64,000 nucleotides of DNA from Haliotis asinina (lineage: Eukaryota; Mollusca; Gastropoda; Lepetellida; Haliotidae): contig NC_090288.1 of assembly GCF_037392515.1 (NCBI RefSeq), forward strand, positions 12,753,969-12,817,968, read 5' to 3'. How positions within the stretch are numbered: position 1 is the stretch's first letter; every line of letters begins with the position of its first letter. This document shows positions 1-10,346 of the stretch, in pieces. A model generated the notes under the pieces. The model was given only the letters and a program-made list of their open reading frames with translations. It ran no database searches and was not told the origin of the DNA. Position numbers and translations under genes: made by a program.

Positions 1-1229
1 ACATGGGTTTACGATCGTCGTAACGCTAGGATCGCTTTGTGCATCGTGGCCCGTGCCTTGATTTTCGAAGCTGTCTTAGCGCTAAGATAGTAGTAAGTCT
101 ATGTTAATGTATGGGCCCAGTTCGGCACAGTGTAAGTAAACTTAGCCCCAGTGTTATTCGTTATTTATTGAGTTCGGCAAAGAGATGTTACCGCTAAGGT
201 GACAGTGACTCCCATACTTTAGCATTGGTTACATTCAGATCGCTTTTTGGAACAGGTCCCTGTCGTTCGACATGAAACGGATAAAGCTATGATAATCGTA
301 ACTCCCATACTCTAACATGACTTAAGACGGTCTTAGTGCCAAGTTCAGTTTGTATAGCGGAGTCCTGTTGGTTGAGAATCGCGGGTTTCGATTACCTCAC
401 TGTGCCAGGACTTTCCTACCGCATCAAGCTGGCGCTTTAATGTAGCTAAAGTACTCAGTGTTTAAAAGATGAAACCACTGAAATATTGTTCTTTGCTATG
501 TAATACATTTTCCTAAATTCCGTCACATGATTGATCGCTATATGTGAAAGAAATACATCACTCTAATTTTAGCTGGGGTTCTAAAACATTCCGGTAGCTG
601 GGGTCGGGATAAGAAATGACGAGTAAAGTTTCCCTATGGCAAGTCATCTGAGACCCACCGCCTAACCACAGGCAAACTGCTGACTGGTTATTTTTCTCTG
701 TTGCGCAACCCTGTTTGCGCTACAGTTTGCGTGTGGGGCTGCGTTGGTGCTGACATTACGTGAACGACATTGACGCACGACGGGTGAAAAGAAATCCACA
801 CGCACGTAGCACACGGGTTACTGTTCAGCACTTACTCACTCACGATGATTTATTTTACACTTGAACAACATGTTACAGGTCAACAGGTAACGGAAGCCTA
901 CAGGACCCTCCTTCAGGACACAGAAGAAGGGTAGTTTGGTTGGGTGACACAGCAGGAGTTGGAAGAAGGGTACATAAAATATCATCTGGTAAGTACGCAG
1001 TACGTACCCACAGCTCCGGATGTATTTATGTTTTTGTGGTGTTGTTGTCAAAGGTGACATACATGTGTCGTGTTTTAGAGATGCGTCATTGTGTATGTGC
1101 GGCTATTGTCGCGGAAACTGACTACCTAAACTGTCAAAAAATCCTCATCTGTATCCGTAACCTCCAATGTCAATGTCAACGCCCATGTCCATATACATAC
1201 GTGTTCGTTACTTCGTCCATCTAAACCCT
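1..1229. other. Intergenic: old repeats, no gene seen
   Basis: The first 430 bp hold several diverged pieces of the TCTTAGCGCTAAGATAGT palindromic family and ACTCCCATACTYTARCAT words. Short ORFs near 836-1224 overlap on both strands, match nothing I know and are not called. Confidence 0.5.
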
Positions 1230-1330
1230 ACACCCACACCCACACCCACACCCACACACCCACACCCACACACCCACACCCACACACCCACACACACCCA
1301 CACACACCCACCCACACACACACCCACACA

Positions 1331-1391
<61 letters not shown>
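1230..1391 (+). repeat. (CACACC)n passing into (CA)n
   Basis: A mixed CCCACA hexamer tract passes into a pure CA dinucleotide run. The ORFs on both strands are low complexity only. Confidence 0.95.
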
Positions 1392-1393
<2 letters not shown>

Positions 1394-1564
1394 ATTCGCA
1401 AATAGACATGCACGCACGCACGCGTTTAGCGCTTAGCCGGTAGGACGTAGAGAGCGTGATGGGGTGTGCCCACCTACAAGTTTACAGACAGCTTGTGTTT
1501 CTACGTTCGTTTAACGGTTGTGGAATTTCAGCTCTTTAGCGACACAGGTGTGTGATGATATGGT

Positions 1565-1897
1565 TTGTTCTTTAACGCCACACTGAGCAATATTCCAGCC
1601 ATATGGAGACGGTCTTTAAATAGTGGAGCTTGGACAAAAAATATCCAGTGATCAACAGCATGAGCCTCAATCTACGCAGTACTTCTAAAAGAAAATTTGA
1701 AATACACCTTCAGCATATTCCCACTTTAATCAATCAATCTAGAATCTTTCCCTCCGAATGAGTTGTCAATCTCTGCAACTGGGATACGATTCTATGTTTG
1801 AACCGAGTCAGTGAGTCAGACCACCCACTCCCGCTAGTCGACAGATACGACAAGCTTGGGTTAAAGAAGATCAGTTCAAACCCGGATCTTAACGGGA
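1565..1897 (-). mobile_element. SINE-A copy, interrupted
   Basis: Family A: a TTTTACGCCGC tail, a GGCGGTCTGTAAATAATC block and a GAGCCTGACCACCCGATCCC block. This diverged copy is split by about 80 bp of foreign sequence near 1683-1763. Confidence 0.7.
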
Positions 1898-1934
1898 AAG
1901 ATATGTGATGAAACACAACAGCTCTCAACAGCTT

Positions 1935-2026
1935 GTGAGTGAGTGAATATGTTTTTACGCCGCTTTTAGCAATATTCCGGCAACATCACGGTTCGGGACA
2001 CCAGAAATGGCCTTCACATCCGTACC
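1935..2026 (-). mobile_element. SINE-B copy, truncated
   Basis: Family B: the tail, then CAATATCACGGCGGGGGACA, then a tRNA-like head with GGTTCGATTCC. Only the tail half is present here. Confidence 0.65.
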
Positions 2027-2733
2027 TTACTAATTCATTGCAGTAGACGTCGACCTAAACAAAACAAGTGCGACAAGACGATGACAGTGAAGGAATACTA
2101 TTTTCTCCGTATTCTTCAGCTAATAATCTTACGAGAAAAAAAAGCAACAGGTTGTGTTTCTTCCAGTAAGATAAAATAACAAAACCTTTTGATGAAATGG
2201 AAATGTATATTGAAGCACACTGCAATACTTGTGTTTTATTAGCAAAATGACATTTTCAAAATGAACAGCGATGTAGTTATGACGTCACTCTTAGCGTTTT
2301 CTCGCGAGATTTTTGTCAAGAGAGTGTTCAGGCCTCACGACAAACAGGTTTAATACTCCTTGTACGAAAATTGCTCGTGCATAGTACAATAATCACAAAT
2401 GTACAAATGGTTTTGGTTGCATTTTAACAATAATTTTACTAGTTTGGGATTGCAGAAACAATTACTCTTTCTTTTGCTCGTCAGTTTATTTACTAACAAT
2501 ACAACAGCAGCCAACCAGAACATTCACATGGAAACTTTTGCCTTACTTTAAGGATCTCAACAAGGAAAATTCTTTAGAATGTTCTAAGAAAATGCTAAGT
2601 AATATCGCTGGTATTGCACGTACGCACGTACGCACGTACACACGGACACACATACACACCACGCACACCAATGCCAACCCCAAAATTCCGCACAACATAA
2701 ATCTCCAGAAATCAATTTACTGGTCTGTTTGAC

Positions 2734-2966
2734 GACTGGGATTGAAAATGGGTAGTCTGACAATTTGCCGTGAACCATTTTATGTCACTGAATTATACAG
2801 ACTGTTTATTGCAACTATATCGTCTTTGATGACTTCACCATAGAAAGCTACTTAGCGGAACGAGGGCGAATCTTCCACAACTTTCCAGTAATCGACATGC
2901 CGACATTTATCATACCCACTGATGTAATGGTTATATTTAAGCTGACACGATGTTATCAATAAATCC
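2734..2966 (+). repeat. Duplicated block, copy 1
   Basis: Matches 3674-3912 over about 230 bp with scattered changes, for example CATAGAAAGCTACTTAGCG, CATGCCGACATTTATCAT and GTAATGGTTATATTTAAGCT. The unit also reaches a GTGCAGTCCAAA sequence near 3010 and 3969. No coding potential seen. Confidence 0.8.
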
Positions 2967-3403
2967 GTCGTAATATCACACCAGTGAGACTATTCTTAAC
3001 TGGTGTATGTGCAGTCCAAATGATTTCATCAGCCCGTGCCTTCCATTGTTGTTTAAACTTCTGCCGTCATGCCTTGTCCGTGTCTTGTGTGGTTTATCAA
3101 GCCGTGTGTACTTGCCTAACCCGTGTCTTGTATTTCGTATCGACATGTGTGTACTAGCCTAGCCTGTGTCTTGTATTTTCTATCAACCTGAGCAGAGCGC
3201 AGGTGAAAGGTTTGATCGCTTCCTATATGTTCATCAACGGATACTGCATCAGACATATATTCTTGTAGACATGAATAATTACCACAAGTAACTGTTACAG
3301 CATCAAGGAGATTGTCGTAGGCAAGCTTTCAGACTTTATGGTTTATGCATGCAGGGTTAGTATACTATAGCCTGCACCTTAATCCCAATCATCCCAACCA
3401 GCG

Positions 3404-3613
3404 GCAATGACACATGTTCCCAATTCACAATAACACATGACACATGTGCCAAGTTCACTGTCTCCAACGACACATGTGCCCTATTTACTGTGTCAGTGAC
3501 ACATGTCCCCATTTCACAACAACCAATGACACATGTGCCCAATTCACAATAACCAATGACACATGTGCCCAATTCACAATAACCAGTGACACATGTGTCC
3601 AATTCACAAAAAC
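3404..3613 (+). repeat. Minisatellite of 29-30 bp, about 7 units
   Basis: Units like CAATGACACATGTGCCCAAT followed by TCACAATAAC. Each contains the palindrome ACATGT. Outer units are more diverged than the inner ones. Confidence 0.85.
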
Positions 3614-3673
3614 CAATTTGTATGTGATCTGAAAGAAAGGTCAGAAGGACTTCCAACATGCCAATGTCATCCA

Positions 3674-3912
3674 AACTGGGTTTGACAAACGGGATGTCTG
3701 AGAATTTTCTGTGAAAAGTTTTTTGTTCATGAATTATACAGAAAATTTATTGCAACTAAATCGCCCTTGATGACATCACCATAGAAAGCTACTTAGCGAA
3801 ACGAGCGCGAATCTGCCGTAACTGTCAAGTATTTGACATGCCGACATTTATCATCCCGACTGATGTAATGGTTATATTTAAGCTGACATGGGTGTTATCA
3901 ATAAATCCGTCA
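3674..3912 (+). repeat. Duplicated block, copy 2
   Basis: Partner of 2734-2966, same orientation, about 940 bp away. The 29-30 bp satellite at 3404-3613 lies between them and ends close to this copy. Confidence 0.8.
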
Positions 3913-3986
3913 GAATCCAACCCTCCTAGACTACTCGTATCTCCTTGTCCGCCCGTAATAGTCTATGTGCAGTCCAAAATGACTTC

Positions 3987-4195
3987 GGGGTAGAATAGGC
4001 CCTCATCAACCCATGCTTGCCATGAAAGGCGACTCTGCTTGTAAAAGGCGATTAACGGGATCGTTAGGGTGGCGCTGGGACAGCCAAGTGGTTCAAGTCT
4101 TCGCTTGTCACACCGTGGACCCGGGTTCGATTCTTCACAATGTGGGAGGCCCATTTCTGGTGTCCCAATCCGTGGTATTGCTATAATTGTGCTGA
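3987..4195 (+). mobile_element. SINE-A head joined to SINE-B
   Basis: Positions 3987-4068 match the SINE-A head (GGGGTAGAATAGGC, GGCGACT, AACGGGATCG). From about 4068 the sequence switches to the SINE-B tRNA-like head with GGTTCGATTC at 4119 and the B body. Confidence 0.7.
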
Positions 4196-4436
4196 AATGT
4201 CAAACCAAACCCACTTTCCGGGAAAAGCGTCTTCCCACGAGCTGAAGGTCGGTTTCTAGATCCAGTGGCAGCAACGGAAGAAAAAGAGGTTATAAACAGA
4301 CGTTACTTGTTGTTACTCTACCTAACGTCATCCATTGCAGGAATAAGAAAAAAGGGTTAGAAAAAGGAGTGAACCTCCAACACATCTGCATTTCCTCAAG
4401 CTAGCACGCTTTGACACAACAGGATATTGTTCAAAG

Positions 4437-4590
4437 AGTGAGCGATGTAACTTTTAGCTATATTCCAGCAATATCACAACGGGGGACACCAGAAATGGGC
4501 TTCACAGATTGTACTCATTTTGGGAATCGAACCCTGGTCCTTGGCGTGACGAGCGAGCGCTTTAACCACTAGGCTACTCCATCACTCCGC
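4437..4590 (-). mobile_element. SINE-B copy
   Basis: Nearly complete, with the GGGGGACACCAGAAATGGGC body and an antisense B-box (GGGAATCGAACC). The tail is degraded. Confidence 0.8.
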
Positions 4591-5444
4591 ATACTGTTCA
4601 AAGAACGAAAAGCATTTGGAACTGTGAATAAAAAAATTGACTGGTAGCTATGTCCCAGGGATTCGTACATTGGCCCTTTGTTTATTTGAAAGATCGATGT
4701 GATTAAAAAAACCCAGCTGTGTCAGCAAACTGTCACGCTCTGAGAAAACGACACTTGAAGTTCAATATCGTGACAAGGATGTTTGAAGTTAAGATCAGTA
4801 AAACTATAAAACCTAAAATATCAGTTTGATTGTTTTGAAGAAAAATGTTAAAAACGCCACAAATCCGTTTTCGTTCCTAAGTTTTGAGAAACCGCTATTT
4901 TGTATTTCTCCTGCATCCAATCACAACTTTAATCTTAATCCGTTTGAGTGACACCAGTCGCCATCTGACGAAACAAACTTTCCCCAAAAGCCTTGATTAA
5001 TGTAGTTAAATGGGTAAAAACTGGCGTTTCAGTAAGATTGAAACCAAGGTCATTCCAGCGAAAACCGCCGCTTGAAATAATTAACTTTGAAAACAACTTT
5101 GATGAATTTTTACCCCCCAAACTAAAACAATCTCACAAACGCATTCATCTTCTCTCATTTTGAACTCCTTGTTCCATTCCCAAAGCAACACCATTAAATG
5201 TCTGGTTTGAATTCAAAACAGATTTGTCATCTGACAAAAAGACTGAAGGCTTGGGGTCAGTTCGGTGGACAAGAAAGATGACTCGGACTGTAACTCCGAG
5301 GGTTTTCCATCATCACCTGACAATAAAAGCAGATCGATTCCACATTGATTGACGGGTTCGTTAAATGGTAAACTCCCGTATGAGGGATTGTTTTGCAACG
5401 CGAAATTTACAGTTATCATACAAGCAACATTTTTGCAACCTACT

Positions 5445-5663
5445 GAGTGAGTGCTTGAGGTTAGTTTTACGCCGCACTCAGCAATATTCCAGTTACATGG
5501 CGGCGGTCTGTAAATAACTGGACCAGACAATCCAGTGATCAACATCATGACCATGGTAAGTGGGTTTCGATGACATGTGTCCAAAATGTCAGCGAGTCTG
5601 ACCACCCAATTTTTCGATAAGCATGGGTTACTGAAGAGGAATCATAACCCGGATCTTCACGGG
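5445..5663 (-). mobile_element. SINE-A copy
   Basis: Full-length, moderately diverged, from GAGTGAGTG to the ATCTTCACGGG end. Confidence 0.8.
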
Positions 5664-5779
5664 TATTTTCTGTCAGAACTGTCATATCAGCGGGAATTTC
5701 AAACATGCATGTGCCATCAAAGACGACGACATCGGACAAATTACATTCTCTCCAAAATAAAACAACAAAAACATATTTC

Positions 5780-6015
5780 TAGAACTGTATTCGGTAAAGT
5801 AAACATGATCAAAATATGAAAGATTGCAACGAACAATTGAGCAAATATCAATTAGACTCAAAGCACAAATAGCAACGAACAGTTGAGCAAATATCAAATA
5901 AATTCAAAGCACAAACATTGTATACGTGCCAAGATGTACAAATGTGAGCATTAAAGACACCTATAAAGGATGTAATCCTACGAGATCTTATGAGAGAGCA
6001 AGCCGTATTTTAACG
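5780..6015 (+). repeat. Duplicated block, copy 1
   Basis: Similar to 7370-7565: AGAACTGTATTCGGTAAAGT, GAGCAAATATCAAATAAATTC region, TAAAGGATGTAATCCTACGA. This copy has an inner tandem duplication (GCAACGAACARTTGAGCAAA at 5826 and 5872). Confidence 0.75.
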
Positions 6016-8998
6016 ACACCGCGAGTCAAAGGTCATCGGGTGATGACGTAAGTTGCCACGTGTGTGGTCCCCTAGTATATGGTTATATGAGACTCATCTA
6101 CCGATCCGATGCTAAAAGATTTTAAAAGTTAGAAGTGAAAAACATCTACAGGTGTACGAAAACCCGCCTTTTTTGCGAGTAGTACACGTATATCTAAGGC
6201 TACATAGAATCTTTCATAAAAGAAACCCCGATTGTGTTTTGATATTTCAAAATGTAATTTTCAAGAAATGTTTTATTTCTCTCCGCATAATATAATTCAT
6301 ATTTTTACGTTGTTTTTCCCTCCCGGGCGTAGATTTTCGAAGCTCTCTTAGCTCTAAGATAGTCGTAAGTGGCAAATATTGCCATTACCAGTTCAAAACT
6401 TCAGTGTAGGATAAAAATGTTTCCTTCCTTACATTTTACGTATGTCCCTCCTCAATTCAAAACCTAATCCTGAAAATGATGAAATCTTCGTATTGTCGCT
6501 AAAACATTATACCACCATTTCTTTTGCACTATTCCGTATGTTTTGAAATCAGATGCTTTGTTTAGACAAGGAATAATAAAGAATAACGATGTTCTTGTAT
6601 AATGATGGTAAAACAGAATCTGTAAAATGGGATGTTTTCCACAATAGTTTTGTTACTATATGAAACATTCAGAAATAAGGTACGTTGATTTTGTGGTTCA
6701 TTTAGACTCAGATGCTGTAAAAATTATAGCGATGTCATACACCGAAACTCCACATTCACCTTTTTGTGATATTTGACAACATGGCTACTCACCTCATATG
6801 AACTTTGTCTGATATTTAGTTATCAAATATGGACTGGATTACCATTCGATATGTTTGAAGATGGACTTGAGCGCAAGAACACATATTTCCTGATGTCCGG
6901 TTCACTATGCATTCGCTTTCAAAATGTTTCAGTTTATATTTTGCTAATTTGGTGTTAAAGAATAAACTAATATGGTGTTAAAGAATAAACTAATATGAAT
7001 AACTAAGCAAATAACTCCGATTTTTAACTAAAAACTATAAATCGACATACATCTACGCTACAATATACCTTGCTATAAAATATATTTAAGGGGAGAATGT
7101 GACCAACTTCATCAATGATACCAGCATGTTTATATGGATAAGTTCTTTCTCGCAGTAAACGGTATGAAAAACGAAGTGGCAGCTAGGTGTAAAACTAGCC
7201 TTGTCATATGAAGCTTCACAATTAGAACATATATCACATTGAGATCAAGTGAAACTGCACGTTTATACTGGTCAGTTTTTTTCTAGAACTAAAGCGCTTG
7301 GACGATAAGACAAAATATAAATTAAATAAATATTATCATTATCCCAGAACAATGCGGATTCCTGAAAATACGCCTAGGACTGTATTTGGTAAAGTAATCA
7401 TGATCAAATATGAAATATTACAAAGAACAACTGAGCAAAAAACCCCAATAAATTCAAAGCACAAATTTTATACGTGCAAAGATGCGCACATGGCAGTATT
7501 GGAAACACATAAAGGATGTGATCCTTCGAGATCATATATGAGAGTAAACCGCATTTCAACTATAAAATGTCATATTCTAGAAATGTTTATGTTCAACGAT
7601 GACACACGAATTATAATTTATATCTGCATAAATACTATGTTTACTAAATGAATGCAAAACATGAGCACGAACCAAATGTGTCTGTCATACGGTAACCGGA
7701 TTAGTACAAATTAGGTCAACCTGTACTTGCGAAAACCTTAGTAATACAAAGGTCAGCTTGTCATATTGAAAGCCTCATTAATTCAAACCAGATCAATCTG
7801 TCACGTAAGCAAACTCAGTAATACCAACCAGATCAATTTGCCATGTCTGGAATTTGTCTCGGTTTCAATAAGAACCGTATGGACCTGTCATAACGGAAGC
7901 ATCATTAAAATTGATTGGCATGTCCATAACTGATTTACATAAACATGTTCAACCCTTGATAATAAAAACCTCATTTAAAAAATAGCTCATATTTTCAGTC
8001 TGGTACCGCATCCGAAATATCGACAGTCAACAAATAACATTGGTAGTTACAAGAATATAACTAGAGGTAGGTTAGCGTTAAAGTTTCACAGACATTTAAT
8101 GATTATCGATACATGTATTTGAATCAGGAACAGCTGTCGTGGAACAGTTTAACAAAACAGATCCGAACCTTGTTTTCTTTGTTAGAACTGATAATTTAAT
8201 TAAAACTAAAGACAGAAGTCACATTGATTACGCAACAGTTTCGATTTCTGCTTACTGGGTTCCGTCCTCTTACGGAGTTTGTACAATAAGCTGTCTAGAA
8301 TTTTGAGACCAATTCATTCTGATTATTTCAACTGAGTAATATGAATCGGTATTATTTGATACATCTAATCACTTGTATATTGCAACACTACGCCCCTTCT
8401 ATTCCCTGCAAACACGTCGCACAGGGTGCTCAGTTGTAAAGGGTTCTCTGACAAACGGAAATCTGGAAATCGTGGAAATCTCAAAACGAGGCTCGGCCTC
8501 TTGAAAAGTTTGTCGGTTTGGTACGGACTTGATATATTATCAATCGCATTGTACGTTATAAATATATACATAATGAGCGCAAAAACATATAACAGGTATA
8601 ACCAGTGAACCAGATGAATTGTGAATGACCCGACGACCTCCTCTGAGAGGGGTAGTCTGTGACGTCTTAGTTAGCGACATCTTGCCTACACCTTGCCATA
8701 AAAATAAAGAAATACGATTTTATTAACTTAATTTGTAAATATTTTTTTATGAAACAAGGAATTGGATTTCAGTGCAACCATAGTCGTGAGTAGTGTCTCA
8801 TTTCACTTTCATACGAGAAAGTTCGGATCGGCTGAAAAGTAGGTCATTGTCTAAACTGGTTAATGAGACTCATGTTTTGGTTTACAAATGGTTATTTCCC
8901 TGGCAGTGCATAGACACAGAAATGCTAAAATTATACTATTTCCAGCTCATTGAAGAGTTTCCATCATATACTACCCGACAAAAGAAAGCATACACCCA
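6016..8998. other. Intergenic, AT-rich, no gene seen
   Basis: It contains only the half palindrome at 6331-6372 and the duplicated block at 7370-7565. The short frames between 6773 and 8608 are not convincing as exons. Confidence 0.5.
7370..7565 (+). repeat. Duplicated block, copy 2
   Basis: Partner of 5780-6015, same orientation, about 1.6 kb away. It lacks the inner duplication. Confidence 0.75.
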
Positions 8999-9007
8999 TG
9001 TCAGGTA

Positions 9008-9517
9008 CATCCTCGATATCTTCAGGGTATACGCTCCGATAAGTCTCCACTACACCCTGGACACATCTACGGCTCTGCCAGATAAATTTATTACCTCCCT
9101 TTGCTGGCTCCGCCTTTTCACAGTAGCCAATCAGCTAGGCTGCCGTTATAACAGAGCTTGCCAGTGTCAACAAAGGTAGCGGGCGCAACTGCGAAGGTTT
9201 GCCCACTGTGCGTCCCAGATTTTAGGGAAATCATACAAACAAATTGACAAGTCCGAAACTTTAAAACAACATATGCAAGAACGCCTTCTACCTCTTCCAG
9301 AGAACCTCTGCATGGTTTCTGTTGCCAAGTATAATCGGTTAGATCATTCAAAAAACGAAAGAGAGTTGTGATTGGTTCGCTCAACTTCCCAGCGTAGACA
9401 CCTGACTGGATGAAAAGACAGTCAAGGGAGGTAATAAATTAATCTGGCAGAGCCATAGATGCGTCCAGGGTATAGTGGAGACTTATCGGAACGTATACCC
9501 TGGAGATATCGAGGACG
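9008..9517. mobile_element. Long-TIR MITE, copy 1
   Basis: 510 bp with inverted ends of about 65 bp starting CATCCTCGATATC and including AGGGTATACG. It is flanked by TGTCAGGTA (8999-9007) and TGTCAGACA (9518-9526), a 9-bp target duplication with two changes. It has no coding capacity. It ends just past the cadherin polyadenylation signal. A 9-bp duplication and long TIRs suggest a Mutator-like (MULE) family. Confidence 0.85.
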
Positions 9518-9552
9518 TGTCAGACATTGCTAAATATAAAACATCAAGGGTG

Positions 9553-9558
9553 TTTATT
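9553..9558 (-). terminator. Polyadenylation signal of the cadherin gene
   Basis: AATAAA on the minus strand, about 150 bp after the stop at 9709. It implies a short 3' UTR. The right end of a MITE (9517) lies only about 35 bp further downstream, so the cleavage site may fall next to it. Confidence 0.6.
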
Positions 9559-9708
9559 CAGTGCGTATGTTTTGGGTACGGGACTCAGCGTTTCGTTTTG
9601 GACCTAAATGTTGCACTATTCTGGCGGCTTATTTTCATATTACAAAAGTCTTAAAACTTTTGGAATCATTTTTAAGTGCATACAGTGTATAATAAAGGAC
9701 TGAAGGCT

Positions 9709-10346
9709 CTAGGAACTACCCCCAGTCATCCAGCCTTGTGATGATATTAACGGTAAATCACCGTTTCCGGAAGTAGGGAAATCGCGAGGTCGCGGTCGTT
9801 TCCCCCTTTTCGCAATACCTTTAGCCCACTGATAGTACAAGGGGTCCCGGCTCAGAATGTCTTGTCTTTCGGCTGAACCCCTTGGGATTGTACTCATGTA
9901 CCACGACGCGCGCTTAACGATGTGCTTGTGTCGGTCGGGGCTGACGTTGCTATCGCTGGAGACACTGATGTCGTCGCTCTGCTTGTTGAATTCTCCGAGA
10001 CCGGAGTCAATACTTCCGGTTAAAGGGGACCTAGGCTTTTCCTGCGCAGTTGATAGGTCTTTGAAACTTCCGGTTCGACGTCCTAGATGGCGTGACGACT
10101 GGGCGGTCTTGTGTTGGGGCGTTGTATCTTCTGGTGGTCGTTCATCGGTGTTAAGATTTGGTAGTGACCCCATTGTCCTCAAAGGGGAAGATGGGGCTGG
10201 TGATGATGATGGTGATGATGAAGGGAAGGAGGATGTGCTCACACTTCTTGCTGACGTGACGTCTGACGTTAAACGGACGTTATTCTTGTCAACGTCGTAA
10301 CTTACTTCCCCTGTCTTTGTGTTGTAGACATAATGCTTGTCGGTTG
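9709..10346 (-). CDS. Cadherin exon 17: last exon, cytoplasmic tail and stop
   Basis: Phase 1 to stop, 213 codons. It starts [20 protein letters not shown], which resembles the second half of a WW-type fold (Y-x-Y-N-x-x-T-G-E), but no partner tryptophan was seen upstream. The rest is Ser-rich and low complexity, with [12 protein letters not shown] and RHIVKRAS-like kinase-site patches. It ends in GGSS, not a classical PDZ ligand. Confidence 0.85.

Noticed and set aside
1208-1436. ORFs in the CA/CACACC tract
   Set aside because: Pure simple-sequence translation.
5213-5739. Overlapping ORFs of 130, 64 and 80 codons
   Set aside because: Most of their length lies in a SINE-A copy.
8793-9384. 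ORFs of 128 and 88 codons near 9 kb
   Set aside because: They overlap the long-TIR MITE and its flank, and no domain or splice context supports them.
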